Assembly (NCBI RefSeq): GCF_900184225.1
Contig: NZ_FXWZ01000003.1
Span: 62,001-126,000, forward strand
Source of the DNA: Brevibacterium ihuae
Lineage (GTDB): Bacteria; Actinomycetota; Actinomycetes; Actinomycetales; Brevibacteriaceae
DNA length: 64,000 nt
Direction of reading: 5' to 3'
The number at the start of each line of letters is the position of its first letter. Position 1 is the first letter of the stretch. The notes beneath the pieces were generated by a model. That model worked only from the letters and a program-made list of their open reading frames with translations. It was not told the origin of the DNA and did no database searches. Shown piece after piece: positions 54,796-64,000 of the stretch. Position numbers and translations under genes: made by a program.

Positions 54796-55671
54796 TCAGT
54801 AGATGATGGTGGCGAAGCGGCCGGTCTGGGAGTATCCGGCGCTCCGATAGGTCCGCAGCGCCGGGGCGTTGAAGGCGTTGACGTAGAGGCTGGCGATCGG
54901 CGCCACGGTGCGCCGGATGTGGTCGGTCACCGCGACCATTCCCGGGGCGGCGAGGCCCGTGCCGCGGAACACCGGGTGCACCCAGACGCCCTGGATCTGC
55001 ACCGCGGACCGCGACCGGATCCCGATGTCGGCCTTGAAGACGACCTGCCGCGCGGAGTTCGGCGCCGGCCACCGGGGCAGCGGCGCGCCGTCGGGGCCGC
55101 ACTCGGCGGTGTAGAGCAGCGTGCTGCCGCTCGAGAGGTTCGCACGCACCTTTCCGACGTACGCCGCCGAACCGTGCTCGACCGGCGAGAACCCGACCTC
55201 CTCGGTGAACATCTCGACCGCTGCGGCGTAGGCCTCGCTCACGTCCCCGAGGTCCCCCACCCGCACGGCGGGGGCGGGCGCCACCCGCGGACTGCGGTCG
55301 GCGACCATGAAGGGCTGATCCGCCCGTACGCTGCGCGCCGGGCCCCAGCGCAGGCGCCGGTGGAGGTCGATGACGGCGCGGTGATCGCCGATGAGCGAGC
55401 AGGCGGGCCGTCCGCGCGAGTTGAGCATGTGCGCGACCTCGACGTTCGTGCGCGGGGTCGCGGCGATCGAGATGATGCTGCCGCCGATCCAATAGGCGGC
55501 CACCGGGGACTCGCCGTCGAACACACCCCACAGCGTCCCCGCCGGCGAGGACACCTGCGCGCTCCCGGTGAGCTCGAGCAGGCTCGCGAGGAAGACGTGC
55601 TGGGCCGGGTCGGCCTCGGTGAGCCGGCGCAGCCAGTCGGTGTGCTCGTGGCCGAGCCGGGCCAGGCGCAT
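54796..55671 (-). CDS. GNAT-family acetyltransferase with N-terminal DUF4081
   Basis: A 291-residue protein. The N-terminal half (HVFLASLLELTGSAQ, LWGVFDGESPVAAYWIGG) matches DUF4081; the C-terminal GNAT domain has QGVWVHPVFRGTGLAAPGM (acetyl-CoA binding R-G-x-G-x-A) and YVNAFNAPALRTYRSAGY. Such proteins follow ispG in many actinobacteria; the acceptor is unknown. The ATG overlaps the ispG stop by one base (TGATG). Confidence 0.88.
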   Translation of the reverse strand: MRLARLGHEHTDWLRRLTEADPAQHVFLASLLELTGSAQVSSPAGTLWGVFDGESPVAAYWIGGSIISIAATPRTNVEVAHMLNSRGRPACSLIGDHRAVIDLHRRLRWGPARSVRADQPFMVADRSPRVAPAPAVRVGDLGDVSEAYAAAVEMFTEEVGFSPVEHGSAAYVGKVRANLSSGSTLLYTAECGPDGAPLPRWPAPNSARQVVFKADIGIRSRSAVQIQGVWVHPVFRGTGLAAPGMVAVTDHIRRTVAPIASLYVNAFNAPALRTYRSAGYSQTGRFATIIY

Positions 55672-56819
55672 CAGCCGACGACCACCTCGGCAGGGCCGGA
55701 GGGAGCGTCCATCTCCTCGGCGATGCGCATGGCCTCCTCGATGAGGGTCTCGACGATCTCGCTCTCCGGAACGGTCTTGATGACCTCGCCCTTGACGAAG
55801 ATCTGTCCCTTGCCGTTGCCGCTGGCCACGCCGAGGTCGGCTTCGCGCGCCTCGCCGGGTCCGTTGACCACGCAGCCCATGACGGCCACGCGGAGCGGGA
55901 CCTCCATCCCCTCGAGCCCGGCGGTGACCTTGTCGGCGAGCGTGTACACGTCGACCTGGGCGCGACCGCACGACGGGCACGACACGATCTCGAGCTTGCG
56001 GGGGCGGAGATTGAGGGATTCGAGGATCTGGTTGCCGACCTTGATCTCCTCGACCGGCGGGGCCGACAGGGAGACGCGGATGGTGTCGCCGATCCCCTGG
56101 CTCAGCAGCGCGCCGAACGCGGTCGCGGACTTGATCGTCCCCTGGAACGCCGGCCCGGCCTCGGTGACGCCGAGGTGGAGCGGCCAGTCGCCGGCCTCGG
56201 CGAGGAGCTCGTAGGCGCGCACCATGATGACGGGGTCGTTGTGCTTGACGGAGATCTTGAAGTCGTGGAAGTCGTGCTCCTCGAACAGCGACGCCTCCCA
56301 CACCGCGGACTCGACGAGCGCCTCGGGCGTGGCCTTGCCGTACTTCTCCATGATCCGCTTGTCGAGCGAGCCGGCGTTGACGCCGATCCGGATCGACACG
56401 CCGGCATCCGAGGCTGCCCGCGAGATCTCCTTGACCTGGTCGTCGAACTTGCGGATGTTGCCCGGGTTGACGCGCACCGCCGCGCACCCGGCGTCGATCG
56501 CGGCGTAGACGTACTTGGGCTGGAAGTGGATGTCGGCGATGACCGGGATCTGGCTCTTCGCTGCGATCGCGGGCAGCGCCTCGGCGTCGTCGGCGCTCGG
56601 GCAGGCCACGCGGACGATGTCGCAGCCGGCGGCAGTGAGCTCCGCGATCTGCTGGAGGGTGGCGTTGACGTCGGTGGTCTTCGTCGTCGTCATCGACTGG
56701 ACGCTCACCGGCGAATCCGAGCCGACGCCCACGGAGCCGACCCGGATCTGGCGGGTCCGTCGACGCGGGGCGAGGACCGGAGGCGGGGCGGCGGGCATTC
56801 CGAGGTTGACCGAGGTCAC
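55671..56819 (-). CDS. ispG: 4-hydroxy-3-methylbut-2-enyl diphosphate synthase
   Basis: Iron-sulphur enzyme of the MEP pathway. The 382-residue protein has the TIM-barrel start [38 protein letters not shown], and the [4Fe-4S] ligands in SCPSCGR and [11 protein letters not shown] plus the downstream Glu. GTG 56819 is preceded by GAAGGGAAG. dxr is 3.5 kb upstream on the same strand, with a site-2 protease and an ABC exporter between, so the usual dxr-rseP-ispG order is interrupted by the exporter. Confidence 0.96.
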   Translation of the reverse strand: MTSVNLGMPAAPPPVLAPRRRTRQIRVGSVGVGSDSPVSVQSMTTTKTTDVNATLQQIAELTAAGCDIVRVACPSADDAEALPAIAAKSQIPVIADIHFQPKYVYAAIDAGCAAVRVNPGNIRKFDDQVKEISRAASDAGVSIRIGVNAGSLDKRIMEKYGKATPEALVESAVWEASLFEEHDFHDFKISVKHNDPVIMVRAYELLAEAGDWPLHLGVTEAGPAFQGTIKSATAFGALLSQGIGDTIRVSLSAPPVEEIKVGNQILESLNLRPRKLEIVSCPSCGRAQVDVYTLADKVTAGLEGMEVPLRVAVMGCVVNGPGEAREADLGVASGNGKGQIFVKGEVIKTVPESEIVETLIEEAMRIAEEMDAPSGPAEVVVG

Positions 56820-56968
56820 GTGCTTCCCTTCGACGACTGCAGTGCGCCCGGGCGCGGGCGCGAGACTCACCTTCCATCGTACTCGCCGTGTCTGCCCGGT
56901 CGCTGGGAGCGGGCGCACCGGTTCAGGTCCGCCGCCGGCCCCCGCCCCGGGCTGATCAGCTCGCTCGT

Positions 56969-57790
56969 TCAGGTGCGCCGGTTGTAGAGGACCATGGAGA
57001 TCGGGCCGAAGATCGCGACGAGGACCCCGGACCACACGAAGACGAGGACGATCCCGCCGAACGACGGGTCCCCGGCCATGACGTCGCGCATCGCGGTGAC
57101 GACGACGCTCACCGGATTGACCTCGACGAATCCCTGGAGCCACCGGGGCATCGTCGCCGGGTCGACGAAGATGTTGCTCGCGAAGACGAGCGGCATGAGG
57201 ATGAACATCGAGATCCCCATGAGCGCCTGCTCGGTCCGCACGAGGAGCGCGATCATCGTCCACAGCCACGACAGCGCGAAGGCGAACACGAGGAGGAGGA
57301 CGGTGGCGACGACGACCGAGAGGAACCCGCCGGCGGGCCGGAACCCGAGGAGGAACCCGAGGCCCAGGGTGATCGTCCCGGCGAGCAGATAGCGGACCTG
57401 GTCGCCGAGCAGGGCGCCGACGAGCGGAGCCGGACGCCACACCGGCAGCGAGCGGAAGCGGTCGAACACCCCCTTCTCGATGTCCTTGTTGAGCGTGAGA
57501 CCGGTGTACATCGTGATCATGATGATGGTCTGGGCGAAGATGCCGGGGACGAGGAACTGGACGTAGGCGTCGATCGACCCGGCGAGCGCACCGCCGAACA
57601 GGAAGGTGAACATCAGGGTCATCATCACCGGGAACACCGTGACGTCGAAGAGCTGCTCGGGGACGTGCCGGATCTTGAGGAGGGCGCGCTGGGCGTACAC
57701 GAGCGCCGCGGCGACGGGCCCGGCGGGCCGCGGGCGGTCGACCGCGCCGTGCAGGACGGCGGTGACCTCCGGGCGGGACGTGGTCGTCAT
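56969..57790 (-). CDS. ABC-2 type permease, DrrB-like
   Basis: A 273-residue membrane protein with six hydrophobic segments and the ABC-2 signature [38 protein letters not shown]-type region. Such permeases pair with DrrA-like ATPases to export drugs, lipids or antibiotics. Its ATG overlaps the ATPase stop (ATGA). The pair is inserted between ispG and rseP, where most relatives have no exporter. Confidence 0.9.
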   Translation of the reverse strand: MTTTSRPEVTAVLHGAVDRPRPAGPVAAALVYAQRALLKIRHVPEQLFDVTVFPVMMTLMFTFLFGGALAGSIDAYVQFLVPGIFAQTIIMITMYTGLTLNKDIEKGVFDRFRSLPVWRPAPLVGALLGDQVRYLLAGTITLGLGFLLGFRPAGGFLSVVVATVLLLVFAFALSWLWTMIALLVRTEQALMGISMFILMPLVFASNIFVDPATMPRWLQGFVEVNPVSVVVTAMRDVMAGDPSFGGIVLVFVWSGVLVAIFGPISMVLYNRRT

Positions 57791-58809
57791 CGGTCGTCCT
57801 TCCCCGTCGCGGGACGGTGGTCGGTCCGGTCGTCCGCGACAGGGGCGCCGGTGAGGGTGAGGAACACCTCATCGAGGCTCGGCTGGCCGAGGGAGAACGC
57901 GGAGATCGCGATCCCCGCGGCCTCGAGGGCCGGCAGCACTGCCGCGACCGAGGTGCCCGGTGCCACGGTGCACAGGATCTCGGCCGGGTCGGTCTGCGGA
58001 AGCGGCTCGACGCCGAGGACGTCGCGCAGCACCGCGGAGGACCGCTCGGCATCGGCAGGATCGGCGAGGCGGACCTTGACGGTCCCCTGGCCGACGAGCG
58101 CCTTGAGCTCATCGCTTGTGCCTTCGGCCACCACCCTGCCGTGGTCGATGACCGCGATCCGCGAGGCGAGCTGATCGGCCTCGTCGAGGTACTGGGTGGT
58201 GAGAACGACCGTCGTCCCGGCGGCGACGAGGGAGCGCACGATGTCCCACACGTGGTTGCGGCTGCGCGGATCGAGCCCCGTCGTCGGCTCGTCGAGGAAC
58301 AGGAGCTCCGGGCTGACGACGAGGGAAGCCGCGATGTCGAGACGGCGGCGCATCCCCCCGGAGTAGCGCTTGACCTGCCGGTCGGCGGCCTCGAGCAGGT
58401 CGAAGGCGCCGAGGAGCTCCCGTGCCCGGGCGCGGGCAGCCGCCCCGGAGAAGCCGAACAGGCGGGAGAGCAGGAAGAGGTTCTCCTGGCCCGTGAGGTC
58501 CTCGTCGAGCGACGCGAACTGCCCGGTGAGAGCGACGCTCCTGCGGACATCGTGCGGCCGGGTCGCGACATCGTGCCCGAGAACGCTCGCCCGTCCTCCG
58601 TCGATCGGCAGGAGGGTCGTGAGCATCCGGATCGTCGTCGTCTTGCCGGCGCCGTTGGGGCCGAGGATGCCGTACACGCCCCCGCGGGGGATGGCGAGAT
58701 CGATGTCGTCGACGGCCACTGCGGTGCCGAACACCTTGCGGAGGCCGACGGCCTCGACGGCGAGTCCGGGTCGGGGATCGGAGAGGGCGGGAGGGGGTGA
58801 GGGGATCAT
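57787..58809 (-). CDS. ABC transporter ATP-binding protein, DrrA-like
   Basis: A 340-residue ATPase: Walker [10 protein letters not shown], signature [15 protein letters not shown], Walker [13 protein letters not shown], then the DUF4162-like C-terminal domain ([20 protein letters not shown]) typical of the DrrA daunorubicin-exporter group. It probably drives the adjacent permease. ATG 58809. A 31-bp tandem repeat sits immediately upstream and may be its control site. Confidence 0.93.
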   Translation of the reverse strand: MIPSPPPALSDPRPGLAVEAVGLRKVFGTAVAVDDIDLAIPRGGVYGILGPNGAGKTTTIRMLTTLLPIDGGRASVLGHDVATRPHDVRRSVALTGQFASLDEDLTGQENLFLLSRLFGFSGAAARARARELLGAFDLLEAADRQVKRYSGGMRRRLDIAASLVVSPELLFLDEPTTGLDPRSRNHVWDIVRSLVAAGTTVVLTTQYLDEADQLASRIAVIDHGRVVAEGTSDELKALVGQGTVKVRLADPADAERSSAVLRDVLGVEPLPQTDPAEILCTVAPGTSVAAVLPALEAAGIAISAFSLGQPSLDEVFLTLTGAPVADDRTDHRPATGKDDR

Positions 58810-58834
58810 CGTGCTCCGGGTGGTCTCAGGGCGA

Positions 58835-58896
58835 CCGGTCGCGCCCATCGGGGACGATCGTACCCCCGGTCGCGCCCATCGGGGACGATCGTACCC
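58835..58896. repeat. Two tandem 31-bp units upstream of the ABC exporter
   Basis: Exact or near-exact units at 58835-58865 and 58866-58896, each containing the near-palindrome GGGGACGATCGTACCCC. On the minus strand each also has a TACGAT that could be a -10. They fill the gap between the rseP stop and the exporter start, so they may be a duplicated operator/promoter. Confidence 0.75.
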
Positions 58897-58912
58897 CGGG
58901 GCACCCGCCGCG

Positions 58913-60376
58913 TCAGCCGAACAGGCGGACCGGCTCGACGATGTCGACGTAGAGCAGGAGCGCGGTCATGCACAGGAGCACCCCGACCACGACGTAGGTC
59001 AGCGGCAGCAGGCGCGCGGTGTCGAACGGACCGATGATCCCGCGCCCGCGCGCGAGGTTGATCCGGCGCCGGGCCCCCTCGTACAGGGCGACGGCGATGT
59101 GCCCGCCGTCGAGCGGGAGCAGCGGCACCATGTTGAAGGCGAAGAGGAAGAGGTTGAGCGAACCGAGCAGCGAGAGCCCCACCTGGGCCTTCTCGACGAT
59201 CTCGAGCTGCTCGGTGCTGACGATCTCCCCCGCCACGCGGCCGACGCCGACCATCCCGATCGGGCCCTCCGGATCGCGTTCGGCACCGCTGAACGCGACC
59301 CCGCCGATCTCGATGAGCTTCTCCGGCAGGGTGAAGAGCGCGGTGAAGGTCTGGCCGATCATGCCGACCATCTCGCCCGGGAACTCGGCGAGGGCCATCG
59401 GCCGGCGCTCCTGCGTGGGGCTCACGCCGAGGAAGCCGGTGGTCTCCGTGGCCGGGGTGCCGTCCTCGGCGACGACGGGGGCACCGGAGTCGTCGAGCAC
59501 CGGTCGTTCGGTGGCGATGATCGGCACCTCGATGTCGGACTGGTGGCCGTCGCGCATGATGCGCACCGGCACGGTGTCGCCCGCCGAGTCGCGGACCGCC
59601 TGTGAGAGCTCGTCCCACGACTGCGTCGCCTGCCCGTCGATGGCGACGATGACGTCACCGGGCTCGATCCCGACCTCCCACGCGGGGGTGAGCGGGTCGC
59701 CCTCGCGGCAGCTGTTGCGCTCCTCCGCCGGTCGCTCGGCGGCCTCCGAGGCCGGTACCGCGCACTCGACGACGGTCGCGACCGTGGTCGTCGGCTGGAC
59801 GACGCCGAAGCCGAGCATGACGACGGCCATGATGATGATGCCGAGCACGAGGTTGACGAACGGCCCGCCGAACATCACGACGAGCCGGCGCGGCACCGAC
59901 AGGGCGTAGAAGGTGCGGTGCTCCTCGCCGGGGGCGATCTCCTGGTTGGAGAACGCGCGGGCGTCGGACATGCTCCGCTCGAACAACCGGCCGCGACGCG
60001 GGCGGGCCCGGGTGCCGCCTCGGCCCTCGACCTCTGCCGCGGCCCGCGCCGACTTCCGGCGGCGGGCGTCGGCGGTGACGATCTCCTCGGCGTCGTCGGC
60101 GCCGCGCAGCTCCTCGGCGCGCGCCCGCGTCGCCTCGACCGGCGGGTACATGCCGGGCATCGCGATGAACCCGCCGAGCGGGAGGGCCTTGATCCCGTAC
60201 TCGGTCTCGCCGCGGCGGCGGGAGAACAGGGTGGGGCCGAAGCCGACCATGTAGTGAGTGACCTTGACCCCGAACCTCTTGGCGGGGACGAGGTGGCCGA
60301 GCTCGTGGAGCGCGATCGAGAGGCTGATCCCGACGAGGAAGAGGACGACGCCGACGGCGTAGAGCAGCGGCGTCAC
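58913..60376 (-). CDS. Site-2 zinc metalloprotease (RseP/Rip1-like)
   Basis: An intramembrane protease that cleaves anti-sigma factors and other membrane proteins. The 487-residue protein has HELGH at residues 24-28, a PDZ domain ([19 protein letters not shown]) in the middle, and the second active-site motif [13 protein letters not shown] near the C-terminus, with four transmembrane segments. Residues of about 85-145 form a charged, Arg/Glu/Ala-rich insert. GTG 60376 overlaps the dxr stop (GTGA), the common actinobacterial dxr-rip arrangement. Confidence 0.95.
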   Translation of the reverse strand: MTPLLYAVGVVLFLVGISLSIALHELGHLVPAKRFGVKVTHYMVGFGPTLFSRRRGETEYGIKALPLGGFIAMPGMYPPVEATRARAEELRGADDAEEIVTADARRRKSARAAAEVEGRGGTRARPRRGRLFERSMSDARAFSNQEIAPGEEHRTFYALSVPRRLVVMFGGPFVNLVLGIIIMAVVMLGFGVVQPTTTVATVVECAVPASEAAERPAEERNSCREGDPLTPAWEVGIEPGDVIVAIDGQATQSWDELSQAVRDSAGDTVPVRIMRDGHQSDIEVPIIATERPVLDDSGAPVVAEDGTPATETTGFLGVSPTQERRPMALAEFPGEMVGMIGQTFTALFTLPEKLIEIGGVAFSGAERDPEGPIGMVGVGRVAGEIVSTEQLEIVEKAQVGLSLLGSLNLFLFAFNMVPLLPLDGGHIAVALYEGARRRINLARGRGIIGPFDTARLLPLTYVVVGVLLCMTALLLYVDIVEPVRLFG

Positions 60377-61629
60377 CGGTCGACGAGCTCTCGGGCATGG
60401 GCGCGGGCGGCGGCGTCCGCGGCGAGCACGGTCTCGAGGGTGAGCTCGGATTCGGCCCGGTCGGCGCCGGGCACGGACTGCGCGCCGTCGCCGGTGAGAG
60501 AGTCGAGCGCGGCGGCGATCCCGTCGCCGATCTGCCCGAACGTGATCCGGCCGGCGTGGAAGGCGTCGACGAGGACTTCGTTCGCGGCGTTGTACACCGC
60601 CGGCGCGGTGCCGCCGTGGCGACCGGCCCGGTACGCGAGGTCGAGGGCGGGGAACGCCTCCCGGTCCACCGGCTCGAAGGTCCACGTCGTCGGCGAGGTC
60701 CAGTCGTTGGGCGCGGCGGCGCCGGGCACGCGCCGGGTCGCGCCGGAGCGATCGGTGCCGAGCGCGTAGGCGATCGGCAGCCGCATGTCCGGGGGCGACA
60801 CCTGGGCGAGCGTCGAGCCGTCGACGTACTCGACCATCGAATGGATCTGGGACTGGGGGTGGACGACGACGTCGATCCGGTCGTAGTCGATGTCGAACAG
60901 GAGGTGTGCCTCGATGACCTCGAGACCTTTGTTGACGAGCGTTGCGGAGTTCGTCGTGATGACGGTGCCCATGTTCCACGTCGGGTGGACGAGCGCCTGG
61001 GCCGGGGTGACGGAGTCGAGCTCGGCCCGGCTCATCCCCCGGAACGGCCCGCCCGAGGCGGTGATGACGAGGCGGCGGACCTCATCCGCCCGGCCGGCGC
61101 GCAGCGCCTGCGCGATGGCGGAGTGCTCGCTGTCGACCGGGATGAGGCGCGCGCCGGTGCGCGCGGCGGCGGCGAGCACGACGGGGCCGCCGACGATGAG
61201 CGACTCCTTGTTCGCGAGCGCGACGTCCGTGCCGGCCTCGAGCGCGGCGAGCGTGCTCCGCAAACCGATCGCACCGGTCACCGCGTTGAGCACGACGTCG
61301 GCGTCGCCGGCGGCGATCCGCTCGCTCGCGGCGGGACCGAGCTCGATGTCCTCGACCCGGTTCGGCAGTCCGGTGCGGGCGGCCTCGGCGTCGAGGAGGC
61401 GGCGGATCTCCGCGGCATCGGCGTCCCCGGGGGCGGCGGCGCCGATCCGGCGGGCGCCCAGCCGCACGGCCTGCTCGACGAGCAGTCCGATGTTCGATCC
61501 GGCGGCGAGTGAGGTCACGGCGAAGCGATCGGGTTCGGCGAGCGCGACATCGACGGCCTGGGTGCCCACGGAACCGGTCGACCCGATTAGACTGATATGA
61601 CGAACGTTCACGCTGACCGATGATGTCAC
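60373..61629 (-). CDS. dxr: 1-deoxy-D-xylulose-5-phosphate reductoisomerase
   Basis: First committed enzyme of the MEP pathway. The 418-residue protein has the NADPH motif [37 protein letters not shown] with metal-binding residues, [17 protein letters not shown] and the C-terminal [25 protein letters not shown]. The start is uncertain. GTG 61629 is preferred because AAGGA lies five bases upstream; ATG 61668 and GTG 61611 are alternatives. The 5' end of the gene contains a CGAACGTTC site (see separate entry). Confidence 0.94.
   Translation of the reverse strand: MTSSVSVNVRHISLIGSTGSVGTQAVDVALAEPDRFAVTSLAAGSNIGLLVEQAVRLGARRIGAAAPGDADAAEIRRLLDAEAARTGLPNRVEDIELGPAASERIAAGDADVVLNAVTGAIGLRSTLAALEAGTDVALANKESLIVGGPVVLAAAARTGARLIPVDSEHSAIAQALRAGRADEVRRLVITASGGPFRGMSRAELDSVTPAQALVHPTWNMGTVITTNSATLVNKGLEVIEAHLLFDIDYDRIDVVVHPQSQIHSMVEYVDGSTLAQVSPPDMRLPIAYALGTDRSGATRRVPGAAAPNDWTSPTTWTFEPVDREAFPALDLAYRAGRHGGTAPAVYNAANEVLVDAFHAGRITFGQIGDGIAAALDSLTGDGAQSVPGADRAESELTLETVLAADAAARAHARELVDR
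61588..61609 (+). promoter_or_regulatory. CGAACGTTC site upstream of the glutaryl-CoA dehydrogenase gene
   Basis: CGAACGTTC at 61601-61609 is preceded by a possible -10 TAGACT (61588-61593) reading toward the dehydrogenase gene at 61721. It is the only occurrence of the palindrome outside the two ligase promoters. The site lies inside the 5' codons of dxr, so it could be coincidence. Confidence 0.35.
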
Positions 61630-61720
61630 TGAATCCTTAGAGGACAGTGAGGTCCCCTGCATCATCATCCGGGGTCAGATACGCGTTCCGACCACGATCG
61701 ACCACCAGAAAGAGACCGTG

Positions 61721-62917
61721 ATGAGCACAGTTCAGACCCCCGACCAGATCCTCGGCATCGACTCCGTCTTCTCGAAGGAGGACCGCGATTGGGCGGGGAT
61801 CGTCCGCAAGTGGCTCGACGAGAACGTCCGCGAGAAGATCGGCGACTACTACCTCGAGGGGACGATCCCGGCGCGCGAGCTCGCGGAGGGCCTCGGCGAG
61901 CTCGGCGTCCTCGGCATGCACCTCGAGGGCTACGGCTGCGGCGGCGCCACCGCCACCCAGTACGGCCTCGCGTGCCGTGAGCTCGAGGCCATCGACTCCG
62001 GCCTCCGCTCGCTCGTCAGCGTGCAGGGCTCGCTCGCGATGTTCGCGATCCACCACTGGGGCTCCGAGGACCAGAAGAACGAGTGGCTGCCGCAGATGGC
62101 CGCCGGCAAGGCGATCGGCTGCTTCGGCCTCACCGAGCCCGACGTCGGCTCCGATCCCGCCGGGATGAAGACGACGGCGCGTAAGGACGGCAACGACTGG
62201 GTGCTCAACGGCGCCAAGATGTGGATCACCAACTCCCCGGTGTCCGACGTGATGGTCGTGTGGGCGAAGACCGAGGAGCTCGACGACAAGGGCGCGAACA
62301 TCGTGCGCGGCTTCGTCGTGCCGACGAAGACCGCCGGCGTCGAGGTGCCCAAGGTCCAGCGCAAGCTTTCGCTGCGCGCCTCGATCACCGGTGAGATCGT
62401 CCTCGACAACGTGCGCCTGCCGGAGTCGGCGATGCTGCCGAAGGCCAAGGGTCTGCGCGGACCGCTGTCGTGCCTCTCCGAGGCCCGCTTCGGCATCGTG
62501 TTCGGCGTCACCGGCGCCGCCCGCGACGCCCTCGAGTCGGCGATCGACTACACGAGCACCCGGATCCAGTTCCAGCGGCCGCTGTCCTCGTTCCAGATCA
62601 CGCAGCAGAAGCTCGCGAAGGCCCTCGGGCAGTACTCGCAGATCACCCTGCTCGCCGCCCACATCGGTCGGATCAAGGACGAGAAGGGCGCCCGGCCGGA
62701 GCAGATCAGCCTCGGCAAGATGGTCACCGTGGACACCGCGATGAACATCTGCCGCGACCTCCGCGCGCTGTTCGGCGGCTCCGGCATCACGAGCGAGTAC
62801 TCGCCGCTGCGCCACGCGATCAACCTCGAGACGGTCCTCACCTACGAGGGCACCCACGAGGTCCACCAGCTCACGCTGGGACGCGCGATGACCGGGATCA
62901 ACGCCTTCGCGAACTGA
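61721..62917 (+). CDS. Acyl-CoA dehydrogenase, glutaryl-CoA dehydrogenase-like
   Basis: A 398-residue flavoprotein. Motifs fit glutaryl-CoA dehydrogenase: YGLACRELEAIDSGLRSLVSVQ, CFGLTEPDVGSDPAGM, KMWITNSPVSDVMVVWAK, RKLSLRASITGEIVLD and the catalytic glutamate in YEGTHEVHQLTLGRA. Glutaryl-CoA is oxidised and decarboxylated to crotonyl-CoA in lysine, tryptophan or benzoate breakdown. A GTG three bases before the chosen ATG is possible. Monocistronic, with a strong hairpin downstream. Confidence 0.88.
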   Translation: MSTVQTPDQILGIDSVFSKEDRDWAGIVRKWLDENVREKIGDYYLEGTIPARELAEGLGELGVLGMHLEGYGCGGATATQYGLACRELEAIDSGLRSLVSVQGSLAMFAIHHWGSEDQKNEWLPQMAAGKAIGCFGLTEPDVGSDPAGMKTTARKDGNDWVLNGAKMWITNSPVSDVMVVWAKTEELDDKGANIVRGFVVPTKTAGVEVPKVQRKLSLRASITGEIVLDNVRLPESAMLPKAKGLRGPLSCLSEARFGIVFGVTGAARDALESAIDYTSTRIQFQRPLSSFQITQQKLAKALGQYSQITLLAAHIGRIKDEKGARPEQISLGKMVTVDTAMNICRDLRALFGGSGITSEYSPLRHAINLETVLTYEGTHEVHQLTLGRAMTGINAFAN

Positions 62918-62974
62918 TCCGCAGACCGCACCGCGCGGATCCGCCCAACGCTGATCCGCACCCGCACCGCACTC

Positions 62975-63010
62975 GACCGGGGCGTCGACCTCCGGGTCGG
63001 CGCCCCGGTC
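62975..63010 (+). terminator. Terminator hairpin after the acyl-CoA dehydrogenase gene
   Basis: A 16-bp stem with one mismatch (GACCGGGGCG-x-CGACC arms) and a 4-nt loop, 58 bp beyond the stop and before the DinB gene. Confidence 0.75.
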
Positions 63011-63046
63011 CGATTCCCGCCCGCCGCAACGAAGGAGACAGCCCCG

Positions 63047-63547
63047 ATGGATCTCAACGCCCTGCTCATAGACGCCTACGACCGCTCCGTGGATGGATGC
63101 CGAACGATCCTGAACGAGATCGATGACGACACCCTCCACGCGCGGCTCACCGGGAGCAGCAATTCGATCGCATGGCTCGTGTGGCACATCGCGCGGGAGC
63201 AGGACCTCCAGATCGCCCACGCGGCCGGCCGCGAGCAGGTGTGGACCGAGCAGGGCTGGGTGGAGAGGTTCGATCGGGGTCCGGCCGACTTCGGCCTCGG
63301 GGACTCCCCGGAGCAGGTGGCCGCCTTCCGCGTCGACGGGCCCGAGGTGCTCCTCGGGTACCTCACCGCAGTGCGCGAGGCCGCCGTCGAGTACCTCGGC
63401 ACGGTGACCGAGGCCGAGCTCGACGAGGTCATCGACGACAACTTCGACCCGCCGGTGACCCGCGGGGTCAGGCTCGTCTCGATCATCGACGACGCGGCCC
63501 AGCACACGGGGCAGGCGGCATTCATCCGGGGTGCGCTCGTCGACTGA
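63047..63547 (+). CDS. DinB/DUF664 family protein
   Basis: A 166-residue four-helix-bundle protein. The histidine pattern of DinB-like metalloenzymes is visible: one His in the SNSIAWLVWHIAREQD helix and others in DDAAQHTGQ near the C-terminus. In actinobacteria the DUF664 subgroup includes mycothiol- or bacillithiol-dependent S-transferases; no substrate can be assigned. GAAGGAG precedes ATG 63047. Confidence 0.82.
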   Translation: MDLNALLIDAYDRSVDGCRTILNEIDDDTLHARLTGSSNSIAWLVWHIAREQDLQIAHAAGREQVWTEQGWVERFDRGPADFGLGDSPEQVAAFRVDGPEVLLGYLTAVREAAVEYLGTVTEAELDEVIDDNFDPPVTRGVRLVSIIDDAAQHTGQAAFIRGALVD

Positions 63548-63574
63548 GGGCGTGCCGCGTGGTCACAATCATGG

Positions 63575-63599
63575 GGCGCTGCCGCGATGCGGCGGCGCC
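63575..63599. terminator. Bidirectional hairpin between convergent genes
   Basis: GGCGC-x-GCCGC / GCGGC-x-GCGCC with a GAT loop lies between the DinB gene and the last gene, ending at the latter's stop codon. Confidence 0.6.
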
Positions 63600-64000
63600 T
63601 CAGTCGTCCCCGAGCATCGTCGCCACGATCGCAGGTGACCCAGCCAGCTCCCGGGCGGTCGCCTCGGTGCCGTCGGCGCGCTGCAGGACGACGAGATCGG
63701 CGGGGAGGGCTGCGGCCGCGGCCGGCTCGATGCGCGCGTCGCGCATCACCGGGTCGAGGTCGACGGGAGTGTCCTCGCCGTCATGGTCGACGACCGCGAC
63801 CCCCACGAACCAGCTCGGCAGGCGCCGGACGGGCTTGTCGAACGCCTGATGGACATCGCGCGGCGCCTCGGCCGCGGCGGGGACGAACTCGATCCGCCCG
63901 ACCTCGTCCTCGACGAGCAGCCCGCCCAGGCGGAGCACCGCGAGGCGGGAGAGCACAGCACCGACCGGGGGCACCTCGGCGGCGACCCGCACCCGCACCC
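63600..64000 (-). CDS. Unrecognised protein, C-terminal part
   Basis: The last 133 or so residues of a gene that enters from the right edge. The visible part is Val/Ala-rich with many acidic residues (VGRIEFVPAAAEAPRDVHQAFDKPVRRLP, then VVDHDGEDTPVDLDPVMRD) and ends IVATMLGDD. I do not recognise a domain. The reading frame is open to the window edge, so the start is not visible; a GTG near 63998 is unlikely to be the start. Confidence 0.6.
   Translation of the reverse strand, partial: VRVRVAAEVPPVGAVLSRLAVLRLGGLLVEDEVGRIEFVPAAAEAPRDVHQAFDKPVRRLPSWFVGVAVVDHDGEDTPVDLDPVMRDARIEPAAAAALPADLVVLQRADGTEATARELAGSPAIVATMLGDD

Overview
The window is a very GC-rich (roughly 70 % by eye) actinobacterial chromosome segment. 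The syntenic blocks ftsK-pgsA-cinA-clgR-DUF3046-recA-recX-miaB-miaA-dapF-hflX and rimP-nusA-ylxR-infB-rbfA-truB-ribF-rpsO-pnp, a DUF222/HNH gene, and a DinB-type protein of the kind often linked to mycothiol suggest a Micrococcales bacterium. Brevibacteriaceae or relatives are my guess; the genus is not provable from the sequence. It is housekeeping chromosome with small accessory patches, not a genomic island. I see no rRNA, tRNA, CRISPR array, phage or complete insertion sequence.

Layout. 1-13 kb: DNA repair, tRNA modification and division (dinG-like helicase, hflX, dapF, miaA, miaB, recX, recA with a LexA box, clgR, cinA, pgsA, ftsK), nearly all on the minus strand, with one divergent rRNA methyltransferase. 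13-20 kb: a two-carbon/lactate module (malate synthase, GlcG-like protein, FAD-linked D-lactate/glycolate dehydrogenase, divergent L-lactate permease and an IclR regulator). 20-22.5 kb: RNase J and dapA. 22.5-27.2 kb: two paralogous acyl-CoA synthetase genes under near-identical promoter/operator modules, flanking a DUF418-like membrane protein; the first copy carries two in-frame TAG codons. 27-36.5 kb: dapB, sodA, an M16 peptidase, pnp, rpsO, ribF, a SatD/membrane-protein pair and truB. 36.6-43 kb: a cell-wall hydrolase-like protein and the rbfA-infB-ylxR-nusA-rimP operon. 43-50 kb: a lipoprotein/kinase pair, a TSUP permease, proS, and a CoA-transferase/HMG-CoA-lyase-like pair. 50-53 kb: a DUF222-HNH gene with eroded repeats. 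53-64 kb: nitrilase-family hydrolase, Hsp15-like protein, GNAT protein, ispG, a DrrAB-type ABC exporter, site-2 protease, dxr, glutaryl-CoA-dehydrogenase-like enzyme, DinB protein and a truncated unknown gene.

How the genes work together. Lysine/peptidoglycan precursor synthesis (dapA, dapB, dapF), MEP isoprenoid synthesis (ispG, dxr), translation (infB, nusA, rbfA, rpsO, truB, proS) and RNA decay (rnj, pnp) are housekeeping. Lactate permease, dehydrogenase, malate synthase and IclR form a likely carbon-source unit. The acyl-CoA ligases, CoA transferase, HMG-CoA-lyase-like enzyme and glutaryl-CoA dehydrogenase point to organic- and fatty-acid catabolism.

Sequence quality is a real issue. The iclR gene contains a match to an Illumina Nextera adapter. 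The essential gene infB is frameshifted in its repetitive linker, the SatD partner gene is frameshifted, and one ligase has two TAG codons. Readers should treat broken genes here as possibly artefactual. The most interesting biology is the shared CGAACGTTC promoter/operator module, the 332-bp identical tract between the ligase paralogues, and a SatD-type protein whose motifs resemble a class III nucleotide-cyclase core fused to a helix-turn-helix.
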